In this document: piece by piece, positions 39,530 to 48,300 of the stretch | How the letters are laid out: every line of letters starts with the position of its first letter | Position numbering within the stretch: position 1 is the stretch's first letter | Assembly: GCA_038400315.1 (NCBI GenBank) | Contig: CP151667.1 | Coordinates: 3,111,174 to 3,175,173, forward strand | Source: Isosphaeraceae bacterium EP7 | Lineage (GTDB): Bacteria > Planctomycetota > Planctomycetia > Isosphaerales > Isosphaeraceae | Length of the DNA stretch: 64,000 bases | Direction of reading: 5' to 3' | Notes under the pieces: model-generated | What the model saw: the letters and a program-made list of their open reading frames with translations, nothing else | What the model was told of the DNA's origin: nothing | Databases searched by the model: none | Translations under genes and position numbers: made by a program

Positions 39530-39757
39530 TCAGCCCCCCTGAATGGCCGGGACCAGCAAGATTTCCGGGGCGGTGGCGTCGAACGCCTTGATCGGCGAGG
39601 TCCGGCCCGGCCCGTCGAGCCGGAAGGCCAGGCGCCCGGGGGTGAAGTGCTCGGCGAACGCGCCGGCGGCCTCGGTGATGGTCTCGGGCCGGGCTGTGTC
39701 CCACTCGGCCAGGCAGAGGTCGCCGTGACCGGTCTTCAGCAATCGCAGCTTCGCCAT
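39530..39757 (-). CDS. small beta-grasp-like protein ending in Gly-Gly
   Basis: 75 residues starting MAKLRLLKTGHGDLCLAEWD, with a good ribosome site (GAGGGAG) upstream that favours this ATG over one eight codons earlier. Layout by eye: beta hairpin (KLRLLKTGHG-DLCLAEW), a helix (TITEAAGAFAEHF), then strands ending LLVPAIQGG at the very C-terminus. Strand order and the exposed Gly-Gly tail match ubiquitin-like proteins such as MoaD, ThiS and bacterial conjugated modifiers. It is not a normal MoaD or ThiS in the middle part. No E1-like activating enzyme is in the window. A sulfur carrier or protein modifier is possible; unproven. Confidence 0.72.
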   Translation of the reverse strand: MAKLRLLKTGHGDLCLAEWDTARPETITEAAGAFAEHFTPGRLAFRLDGPGRTSPIKAFDATAPEILLVPAIQGG

Positions 39758-39895
39758 GGTCGGTCGCTCCCTCGCCGGCAATCCGTGGGACGGCCCCGTG
39801 ACGCGAAGGTCTTGAGGGTCGCTACCCGGTCGTGCATCCGTACCGATTGTATCGGCCAGAGCAAGCGGCGACCAGACTCAACAGTAAGCCGACTT

Positions 39896-41569
39896 TCACT
39901 TGGCGGCGGGGGCCGCCGGCGGGTCGGGCGGGGCGACCCTGAGCTGGTTCAGCCAGAGGTCGGACGTCCGCGCATCCTCGTATCCGGCCAGGTCGACCGT
40001 GGCCGTCGTGAAGGCCCCCGACTTCGTCTTGCCGACCACCCGGATGGGCCCCGACCAGGTGTCCGCCCCCTCGCTCTTGAGCGTCAGGTCGACCGACTTG
40101 GCGGTCGGCCCCTTGGGGTCCGAGACGACCGCCGCACACGTCACCGTCGCCGGCAGCCCCTCGAAGGAGACCTCGACCGCCTCGCTGAACTCCGCCAGCC
40201 GCTGGACGGCGACGGTCACGACCTTCGGCTTGCCGGGGCCGATCGCGAGAGTGTCGTCCTTCAGGGTCAGGCGGACCTCGGGCCGGGGAGGGCCGACGGT
40301 CAGCAGGTAGGCGTGGCCCGGGCCGCCGTGGGCGTAGACGTCGCGCACCGCGATCCGGTAGGGGCCGTCGGCCGGCGCGGTGAAGTCGAGCCGGGGGTCG
40401 CGCGCGTCGGGGCTCGTCTCGCGCCGGCCCCCCACGTCGTCCGACTCGGCCAGCACGGTCCCCTTGCCGTCGGTCACGCGCAGGCCGCCATCCAGGGGCC
40501 TTCCCAGCGACCTCGACTCGACCCGGATGGCCAGCTTCTCCCCTTGCTTGAGCACAACTTCATATGTGTCAACATCGCGGGCCGGGTCGACGTGCCCGCC
40601 GACGACCGCCGGGGGCGTCAGCCGCTGCGGGTGCTTCAGGTCGTTGGGCTCGACCTCGAGGACCACGGCGAACCCTGCCGGCGGGATCCGCACCGAGGTC
40701 GTGTTGCCCAGCGCCGCGTGAAAGAGTTCGGTCAGATCGTCGGGTCCGTCGGCCGGGGCGGCCAGCCGCCTGGCCTCGTCGGGCAGGTTCCAGCCGATGA
40801 TGTCGACCTCGGCCGCCGATCCGCGTGCCACGGCCGACGGCGAGGCATGATCGACGTAGCCGGCGGTGGTCAGCGTCAGGCGATAGACGAACCCGGGTCC
40901 CCCTTCGAAGCCGATGCGCTGGCCGGGGATGGCAGGGAACGCGAACAGGCGGACGACGTAGCGGCCGTCGGCGGGGGCCTTGAAGACGATCTTCGGGTCG
41001 CGGTCGGGGGCGTCGTCCACCTGGGCCAGCACGAACCCGGCGGGCGAGACCACCTGCAAGACCCCGTCCATCGGCGAGCCCAGCCGGCCATTGGCCTCGA
41101 CCGCCGCGACCAGGGTCTGACCTCGCTTCAGGTCGACCGCGTAGCCGTCCACGTCGTCATTCTTGGACAGGCGTCCGTTGATGACCGCGGCCGGCCCGTC
41201 GACCGCCTGCCAGGCCTTCGGCCCGTCGTTGGGCTCGACCTCGCCCAGCTCCGGCAGCGTGCCGACCACGAACGGGCGGAGCGGGCCTGCCCCCTCCACG
41301 CCGATCAGCCGGACCCATCGGAGCCCGGGCGCGGCATCGTCGGCGATCTTGAATGAGAGTTCCCCCTTGCCCGCGCGAGGGACGATCTCGATCCCCTTGC
41401 CGCTGATCCAGGGCTTCAGGGGCCATGAGGCGAAGGTTCCCTCGGCCTTCACGGCCACGGTCGTGCCGCGCCGGCCGCCCGGCGGGAAGAGCCGGTCGTA
41501 GGCGGGCGGACCGGCCCAGGCGGGGGCGGCCAGCACGGTGATGAGGGCGATCGAGCGAATCCAGAGCAA
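39896..41569 (-). CDS. secreted protein with two PPC (pre-peptidase C-terminal) domains
   Basis: 557 residues with signal peptide MLWIRSIALITVLAAPAWAG. Ig-like N-terminal part starting DRLFPPGGRRGTTVAVK. PPC 1 at about 110-225 (ELGEVEPNDGPKAWQ ... DVDGYAVDLKRGQTLVAAVE) and PPC 2 at about 300-425 (VLEVEPNDLKHPQRL ... DVDTYEVVLKQGEKLAIRVE), plus a C-terminal beta domain. This architecture is common in planctomycetes, encoded with DUF1501 and DUF1549/1553 genes as here. No catalytic motif; role unknown. It is the last of three same-strand genes. Confidence 0.85.
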   Translation of the reverse strand: MLWIRSIALITVLAAPAWAGPPAYDRLFPPGGRRGTTVAVKAEGTFASWPLKPWISGKGIEIVPRAGKGELSFKIADDAAPGLRWVRLIGVEGAGPLRPFVVGTLPELGEVEPNDGPKAWQAVDGPAAVINGRLSKNDDVDGYAVDLKRGQTLVAAVEANGRLGSPMDGVLQVVSPAGFVLAQVDDAPDRDPKIVFKAPADGRYVVRLFAFPAIPGQRIGFEGGPGFVYRLTLTTAGYVDHASPSAVARGSAAEVDIIGWNLPDEARRLAAPADGPDDLTELFHAALGNTTSVRIPPAGFAVVLEVEPNDLKHPQRLTPPAVVGGHVDPARDVDTYEVVLKQGEKLAIRVESRSLGRPLDGGLRVTDGKGTVLAESDDVGGRRETSPDARDPRLDFTAPADGPYRIAVRDVYAHGGPGHAYLLTVGPPRPEVRLTLKDDTLAIGPGKPKVVTVAVQRLAEFSEAVEVSFEGLPATVTCAAVVSDPKGPTAKSVDLTLKSEGADTWSGPIRVVGKTKSGAFTTATVDLAGYEDARTSDLWLNQLRVAPPDPPAAPAAK

Positions 41570-41611
41570 CGGGGTGCATCCTCGGGGGAACGGGCATCGA
41601 GACGCCCGGGG

Positions 41612-42940
41612 TCAGCCCATCAGCTCCTTGATCGGCGTCGGGTCGCTGACCAGGTGGACCGGCCGGCCGTTGGGGGCGTGCAGGATCTTGCCGGGGTCGA
41701 TCCCCAGCTTGGTGTACACCGTCGAGGCGAAATTCTCGGGGGCCAGGATCCGGTCGACCGCCGCGTACCCGCGCACGTCGGTCGCCCCGATCACCTGGCC
41801 GCCGGGCGTGCCGCAGCCGGCGAAGACCACCGACATGGCGTTCGACCAGTGGTCGCGTCCGCCGTCCTTGTTGATCTTGGGGGTGCGGCCGAACTCGCCC
41901 AGCACGACGACCAGGGTCGAGTCGAGCTGGCCCCGGCGGTCGAGGTCCTCGATCAGGGCGGCCACGGCGTTGTCCACCGGCGGGAGCTTCTTGTCCAGGC
42001 CGTCGAAGATGTTGGTGTGATGGTCCCAGCCGCCGTCGTACAGGGTGACGAACGGGACGCCGGCCTCGACCAGCCGCCTGGCCAGCAGGCAGCGCTGGCC
42101 CAGGGGGTTGCGGCCGTAGGCGTCGCGCACCGAGGCGGGCTCGGCGTGGATGTCGAACGCGGCCTGGGCCTGCTTCGACGACATCAGGTCGTAGCCTTGC
42201 TCGTAGTAGTCATCCAGCGCCACGGCGGGGTCGCCCGCGGACCGGTCGGCGAACCGGCGGAAGCGGTCGACTCGCGACTTCAGGTCGCGCCTGCGGTCGA
42301 ACCGGTCGACGGCCAGCTCGCGCGGCGGGGCGACGTCGCGGACGCGGAAGTTCTCGCGGGCCGGGTTGTCGGGCACCACGAACGGGGCGTACTTGGCCCC
42401 CAGGAAGTTGGGCCCGCCTGATCGGGACATCTGCGGGATCGAGAAGTAAGGGGGCAGGCCGCCGACGGCCCCGCGCTCGCTGGCCACGACGCTCCCCAGG
42501 CTGGGGTGGAAGCTGACGAAGGCCCCGCAGCCGACCGGGATACGCGTGGGCGCGCCGGTCATCATGTAGTGGTTGCCCGCGCCGTGGTTCCCCTGGTCGT
42601 GGCGGATCGACCGGACCACCGCGAGCTTGTCGGCGATGGCGGCCATCTTCGTCATGTTCTTCGAGAAGAACATCCCCGGCACCTTGGTGGCGATCGGGTC
42701 GAAGCTGCCGCGGATCTCCGAGGGGGCCCCCGGCTTGGGGTCGAACGTCTCGTAGTGGCTCGGCCCGCCATCGAGCCAGATCAGGATACAGCTCGTCGGT
42801 TTCGCGGCGGCCGATCCGGCCATCGCCGCCTGCCCGCGCAGGCGCAGGGCGTCGATGAAGCCGCCGCCGAGCATGGTGCCCAGCCCCAGGCGGAGTCCGT
42901 CTCGGCGCGTCATCGACTCGCAGTTGGTGTGCAGGGCCAT
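41612..42940 (-). CDS. DUF1501 family exported protein
   Basis: 442 residues. Starts MALHTNCESMTRRDGLRLGL with a Tat-like TRRDGLRLG pattern. Alkaline-phosphatase/sulfatase-like fold features: CILIWLDGGPSHYETFDPKP (metal-binding Asp), YDGGWDHHTNIF (His pair) and VVLGEFGRTPKINKDGGRDH. The ATG at 42940 lies 35 bases after the DUF1549/1553 gene; the frame is open farther upstream but antisense-like there. DUF1501 and DUF1549/1553 proteins almost always travel together in planctomycetes; likely roles in exported sulfated-polysaccharide degradation or electron transfer are debated. Confidence 0.93.
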   Translation of the reverse strand: MALHTNCESMTRRDGLRLGLGTMLGGGFIDALRLRGQAAMAGSAAAKPTSCILIWLDGGPSHYETFDPKPGAPSEIRGSFDPIATKVPGMFFSKNMTKMAAIADKLAVVRSIRHDQGNHGAGNHYMMTGAPTRIPVGCGAFVSFHPSLGSVVASERGAVGGLPPYFSIPQMSRSGGPNFLGAKYAPFVVPDNPARENFRVRDVAPPRELAVDRFDRRRDLKSRVDRFRRFADRSAGDPAVALDDYYEQGYDLMSSKQAQAAFDIHAEPASVRDAYGRNPLGQRCLLARRLVEAGVPFVTLYDGGWDHHTNIFDGLDKKLPPVDNAVAALIEDLDRRGQLDSTLVVVLGEFGRTPKINKDGGRDHWSNAMSVVFAGCGTPGGQVIGATDVRGYAAVDRILAPENFASTVYTKLGIDPGKILHAPNGRPVHLVSDPTPIKELMG

Positions 42941-42975
42941 GTCGGTCGCTCCCTTCGAGCGTTGGCGTCGAAGCG

Positions 42976-45192
42976 TCAGTCCTTGAAGACGAATTCGGCC
43001 GAGTTGAACAGGGCCCAGAGCAAGTCTTCGGTCGCCAGCCGCCGCGTCGCCGAGCCGTCGAAGGCGGAGCGGCTCTCGCTCACCTCCTCGGGCGTGGGCT
43101 TGCGGCTGAGCGTCAGCAGATAGAGTTCTTCGATGATCGCTTCCGGCGTCTTGTCGGTGGCGGCCAGCGCGGCGGCGCGGCCCGCGTCGTCCGAGATCTT
43201 GGCGTTCAGGGCCGGCGAGTTCATCAGGTGCAGGGCCTGCACCACCGACGTGTCGGGCGTGCGCTCGCAGGGGGGGTCCTGGTTGGGGTCGGGCCGGCCG
43301 AAGGTGTCGAGGAACAGCGAGGGGCTCCGATGCGTCCAGATCGCCGCGGCGCTGGTGCCGGCGGGGGCCGCGTCGAACGACTCGGGGACCTGCGTCACGT
43401 CCACGATGGCATCGAGCAGGCTCTCGGCCCGCAACCGCTGGCGGTAGTGCCGCGAGTAGTTCCTGATGTCGCCGATGTTCCGGTCGTTGGGCTCCGACGA
43501 CAGCCCGTAGACGGCCGAGTTCATGATGGTCCGGATCGTGTGCTTGAGGTCGCACCCGTGCTCGCGGAAGTCCTCGGCCAAGGCGTCCAGCAGCGGCCCG
43601 TTGCTCGGCGGGTTGGTGGCACGCAGGTCGTCCACCGGGTCAACAATCCCACGGCCCATCAGGTCGGCCCAGATCCGGTTGACGATCACGCGGCCGAAGT
43701 AGGGGTTGTCGCGGGCCGTGACCCAGGCGGCCAGGGCCTCGCGCGGGTCGGCGTCGCCGCCGTCTTCGCTCGCCGACTCGGGAGACTTGCCGAAGAGGGG
43801 CTTGGCCTCCAGCGGCTTGCCGGTCAGCGGGTGCTTCACGTCGCCCGTCTTGCCGGCGACGACGATTTCCTCGCCCCCCGAGATCGGCGGCGAGAGGCCG
43901 ACGCCCTTGCGGCCGACCTTGGCGAAGAAGGCGGCGAACTCGTAGAACTGCTCCTGGCCCCACGACTCGAACGGGTGGTGGTGGCACTTGGCGCATTCCA
44001 TCCGGATGCCCAGGAAGAGCTGGGTGACCGTGGTGGTCAGCTCCTCGGGCTCGCGACGGTCGCGGAAGACCACCGCCGCGCCGTTGGTGAACGTGCTCCC
44101 CTTGGCCGCGACGATCTCGCGGACGAACCGGTCATAAGGCCAGTTGTCGCGGAAGGCCTCGCGGACGAACCCGTCCAGGCTCATGACCGCCTTCATGCCG
44201 ACCCGGTAGGGGTTGGGCCGCAGCAGGTCGACCCACTTGTTCGCCCAGTGGTCGGCATACTCGGGGCGGTCGAGCAGGGCGTCGACCAGCGTCGCGCGGC
44301 GGTCGGGGTCGGTGCTGGCCAGGAACGCTCGGGTCTCGTCGGGCGTCGGCAGCCGGCCGATCACGTCGAGATAGGCCCGCCGCTGGAAGGTGGCGTCGCC
44401 GGCCCTGGCCGAGGGGGTCAGTCCGAGCTTCTGCAGCTTCGCCCAGACCAGGCCGTCGATGAAGTTCCGCCTCGGCAATGACTCATACGTCGACGCGGGG
44501 ACGTCGCCGGGCAGCGGGATCGAGACGTCGCAGGTGGCGAACGACCCGAGATAACGCGCCGTGATGGCGGCCTCGCCGGGCAGGGTGCCGGCCTTGATGG
44601 TCCCGCTGTCGTCGACGGCGACGACGGCCGCCTCGTTCGACTGGTAGGCGGCCATCGCGGTGACGTCGGCCGTGGTGCCGTCGGAGTAGTGGGCGGTCAC
44701 GGCCAGCGGGACGGTGGCGCCGGCTTCCAGGCTCTTCTCGGCGGGGCTGACGGTGATCTTCGCGAGCTTGGGGGCGTCGGCCGGTGCCCTGGGCGTGCCG
44801 TCGGCGATCCAGGCCCGCAGCATCTCGAACGGCGGGCTGCCCGGATCGATCTTCCGGCCGCCGCCATGAGGCACGAGCGCGGCGGCCTTCAGCAGCAGCA
44901 GGCTCTGGCCGGGCTCGGCGGGGAAGACCCGCCGGCCGCGCCCTTCGCGGGTGATGGCGGCATGGTCCGAGTCGGTGTCAAACCCCAGCAGGGAAAGCGC
45001 GAACCCGTTCTGCCCCCGGGCTTTACCGTGGCAGGCCCCCGCGTTGCAGCCGAACCGGGTGAGCACCGGCAGGACGTCCTGCTCGTACGTCACCTTCGGC
45101 ACGCGGGCCGGGGCGGCGGCGTGTGCCGGGGCGACTGCCACCAGGGCGAGGATACCCCAGGAGATCGCGGTGCAACCGTTGGAAAGCCGCAT
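42976..45192 (-). CDS. DUF1549/DUF1553 exported protein with cytochrome c-like N-terminus
   Basis: 738 residues starting MRLSNGCTAISWGILALVAV (signal peptide). The N-terminal PSCyt-like domain has a haem site CNAGACHGKARGQ (CxxxxCH, an unusual five-spacing). A bacterial Ig-like (BIG2) domain lies near 160-245 (VPLAVTAHYSDGTTADVTAM). DUF1549 begins NFIDGLVWAKLQKLGLTPS and contains MECAKCHHHPFESWGQEQFY with a second CxxCH. DUF1553 follows (NPYFGRVIVNRIWADLMGRG, LHLMNSPALNAKI). First gene of a three-gene set with DUF1501 and PPC. Confidence 0.93.
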   Translation of the reverse strand: MRLSNGCTAISWGILALVAVAPAHAAAPARVPKVTYEQDVLPVLTRFGCNAGACHGKARGQNGFALSLLGFDTDSDHAAITREGRGRRVFPAEPGQSLLLLKAAALVPHGGGRKIDPGSPPFEMLRAWIADGTPRAPADAPKLAKITVSPAEKSLEAGATVPLAVTAHYSDGTTADVTAMAAYQSNEAAVVAVDDSGTIKAGTLPGEAAITARYLGSFATCDVSIPLPGDVPASTYESLPRRNFIDGLVWAKLQKLGLTPSARAGDATFQRRAYLDVIGRLPTPDETRAFLASTDPDRRATLVDALLDRPEYADHWANKWVDLLRPNPYRVGMKAVMSLDGFVREAFRDNWPYDRFVREIVAAKGSTFTNGAAVVFRDRREPEELTTTVTQLFLGIRMECAKCHHHPFESWGQEQFYEFAAFFAKVGRKGVGLSPPISGGEEIVVAGKTGDVKHPLTGKPLEAKPLFGKSPESASEDGGDADPREALAAWVTARDNPYFGRVIVNRIWADLMGRGIVDPVDDLRATNPPSNGPLLDALAEDFREHGCDLKHTIRTIMNSAVYGLSSEPNDRNIGDIRNYSRHYRQRLRAESLLDAIVDVTQVPESFDAAPAGTSAAAIWTHRSPSLFLDTFGRPDPNQDPPCERTPDTSVVQALHLMNSPALNAKISDDAGRAAALAATDKTPEAIIEELYLLTLSRKPTPEEVSESRSAFDGSATRRLATEDLLWALFNSAEFVFKD

Positions 45193-45320
45193 GGGCGGGG
45201 CCTCGACGGAGCGGGGAAGGCGAGGGTGCGGGCGGGCAGGCGGGGGCGGGACAAACCTGATCCTAGTCAATCTTCGGATTGCTTTCAACAAAAGTAGAAG
45301 ATTCTCCACGAATTCGTTCG

Positions 45321-48300
45321 CTAGGGCTTGGGGGCACCCTGGGCTGCGGGGGCCTCTGGGGCGGGGGTTTTGACGAGGCCCTTGGCGGCGGCGATGATGT
45401 CCTCGACGTCGACCCGCCAGGCGACCTCGGGCTCGTTCAGGGGGATCTGCTCCACGAAGGCGTGGCAGGATTGGCCGCGCTCGAGCGGGCGGTTGGTGAC
45501 GCTCTCGACCCGGTAGCTGCCGAACCAGGCGGTGACGTTGACGGGCCCGACCACCTTGTCGCCGGCCAGGTGGGTGATGTTCAGCAGCAGCGAGCGGGTC
45601 GACTCGTCGTAGAGCTGGCTGACGGAGAGATATTCCTGGATCCGTTCGACCCGGAACGGATACTGGCGCCGGGTGATGGTCTCGCCGCCTGGGGCCTTGG
45701 TGATCTCCAGGTGGAGGATGGCCGCCTTGTCGAAGCCCCCCTCCAGGGGGAAGGCCGAGCTCTCAACCCGCCCCGAGGACCCGGCCATGGCGCCGACGAA
45801 CTTGCGGCCTGCGACCGGGATCTCCTTGCCTCGCGTCAGCTTGAGCACCTGGTCGGTGGCGGCCGAGCTCTCGGGCACCTCCTTGCCGTCCATGGCCAGC
45901 CAGGTCCGCACGCGGACGCTCATGTCGAACTCGGCCGTGAGCACAATCTTATATTGCAGATTATTGGTCGGGTGCATGTACCCCTGGCCGGGGTGCTCGC
46001 GGAACTGGTCGGCGGAGGCGATCATGCCGCGGAGTGCGACGGCGATCGGCTCCTTGACCGGCTCGAGCGTGGCCCCGACGGTGCCCGTGCCGAAGAACCG
46101 GCCGCGGTAGAAGGCCCGCGGCGAGAGGTTGACAATCTCGGCCACGGCGCCGGCCTCGGTGCGAGTGACGGTGTACTCGATCCGGCCCGCCTGCGCGGGG
46201 TCGACGGCCGCGGGGACGGCGGCGCGGGCCGATCGGCCGTCGGCCTCGGCCAGGCTCAGCGGCTTCGACGGGTCGAACCGGACGAGCACGGCGGCCTCGC
46301 CGCGCGGCACCCGGCCCTCGGCCACCAGGGCGACTTGCAGGGGCTTCGCCGCCCACGAGTCGAGCCGGATGCCGCCGCCCGGCGTGGCGGCCAGCGAGAG
46401 CCTGGCCTCCAGCATCGCCTCGGCCTCGCGCCTAACCTCGGCCAGCTCGGCCGGCTCGATGGTCGCGGCCTCCTCGGCGGCCCGCAGCAGCCTTCGGGCG
46501 TGCTCGGGGGCGAAGTCGGCCAGAAGGCGCCGGGCGTGCCAGATCGCCTGGGCCTGCCGGAGGGCCTGCCCGAGCGCCTGGGCCGGCCGGTCCCCCAGCG
46601 AGGTCGAGTCGGCCGACGGCAACGACCGGGCCGCCCTGTCTTGCGCGGCCAGGGCGTCGAGGGACGACGAGCCGGCCTTGCGCAACGCCTCCAGGCGGGC
46701 CCGTCGGAGGCCTCGGAGCAACTCCGAAAGGGCCTCGAAGGCGGGGGTCGGGTCGGAGGCCACCGAGGCGCCCGCGGCATTCCAGCGGGCCTCGACCTCG
46801 GCCAGCTCCTGGGCGTCCGCCCCGCCGATCTCCAGCAGGCCCCACTCGACACGCGCCAGGGCCAACGCATACGTCCAGAACGAGGGGTCGACCGGCAGGG
46901 CCCCGCCGGACCCGCCGATGCGCTCGGCGATCACCCCGGTGTCCTCACGCTTGCCCCGGGCGGCCAGCTTTTCTCGGATCGACTCGCCGACATAAGTCCC
47001 CACGTCGGTCGCCGTCGACGAGGCCGCCGCCGAGGCCACGGCCGCCTCATCGGCCAGCACGCCGGCGATGGGCCTCGACCGGACACGCTTGAGCAGCAGC
47101 GACCGCGACTCGGCCGGGACCAGGGGGGTCGCGAGCAGGGAGTCCAGCTCGCGGAAGCCCCCGCCGAGGCCCGACTCGACGGCGCGGGCGAAGTCGTTCT
47201 TCAGGGCGTCGAAGGCCCCCTTGACCCGTCCCGAGAGCCGGTCGATCTCGGCCAGCTTGCCTTCGAGGGCCGCCAGGGGAGCGTCGCCGTCGCGGTTCGA
47301 GGACGCTGCGGGGACCGGCCCCGCCAGGGCGCGGGCGAGCTCGGCCGCCTGGGCCATCAAGGTGACGAGGTCGCCGTCGAGCGGCCTGCCACGCAGCGAG
47401 GCCTGCCTGGCACGCCAGCGGCCGTAATAAGGGAGGGTCGCCTGGAGTTCGTCGAGCAGGTCGACCGCGCGGGCGCACCTGCGAGCCGCGCCCAGGGCAC
47501 GGCCGCCGCCCAGCCGGGGATTGGCCGCCTCGTCGAGCGCCTGGCCGTAGCGGGCCTGCGCCAGGTCGAGGCGGCTGGCCAGGCGTTCGGAGTCGGGCTC
47601 GGATTCGGCGAAGAGGGCGTCCTGAACCCGCCTCCGCAAGGCATCGCCTTCATCGACATAGGGGGCGATCCAGCGGGCAATCCTGATGTCGGCCGAGGCG
47701 GCCTCCTCGGCAAGCCGCCTCAGGCGCTGGAGCCTGGACAGGAGCTCGAACCGGCCGCCGCGGAAGGGGTCGGGCACGCCCGACTGCCGGGCGAAGACTC
47801 CGGCCCAGAGCAGGGCCTGCCCCTCGACATAGTCGGGCCTGTCGACCCCCACCGAGTCGGCCGCCAGGGCCCCCGCCATGGCCGAGGCCAGGTCGTTCGT
47901 GCCGGCCTCGGGCTTGGCGTCCTGCGCCGGGGGCGGTGTCGGTGCGGGTGCCGGGGCGACCTTCTCGGCGGCGACTTCGGCCTTGGCGGGGGCGTCTTCC
48001 TTGCCGGCGGCGGGCTTGGGGGACGGCTTGGCGGCGGGTGCGTCGGCCTTCGAAGGCTCGCGGGGCTTGGCTTTGGGCTCGGCGGGAGCTTTGGTCGCAA
48101 AGTCCTCGGCGGGGGCTCCCGCGGGGGCGGGGGGAAGCTCGGCCTCGGCGGGGGTCATGTCCAGGCGCTGGTCGCCGGCCAGGGCTTTCATCAGGTCATC
48201 CAGGCGCGTCAGTCCGTTGACGAACTCGCGGCGGCCGTCGGCGATGGAACTCTGGAGCAGCTCGCGGCGGAGCAGGGCCAGCGACCAGGGGTCCTTGACG

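Noticed and set aside
42941-43555. N-terminal extension of the DUF1501 frame
   Set aside because: Overlaps the end of the DUF1549/1553 gene in another frame and is Arg/His-rich; the Tat-like start at 42940 is better.
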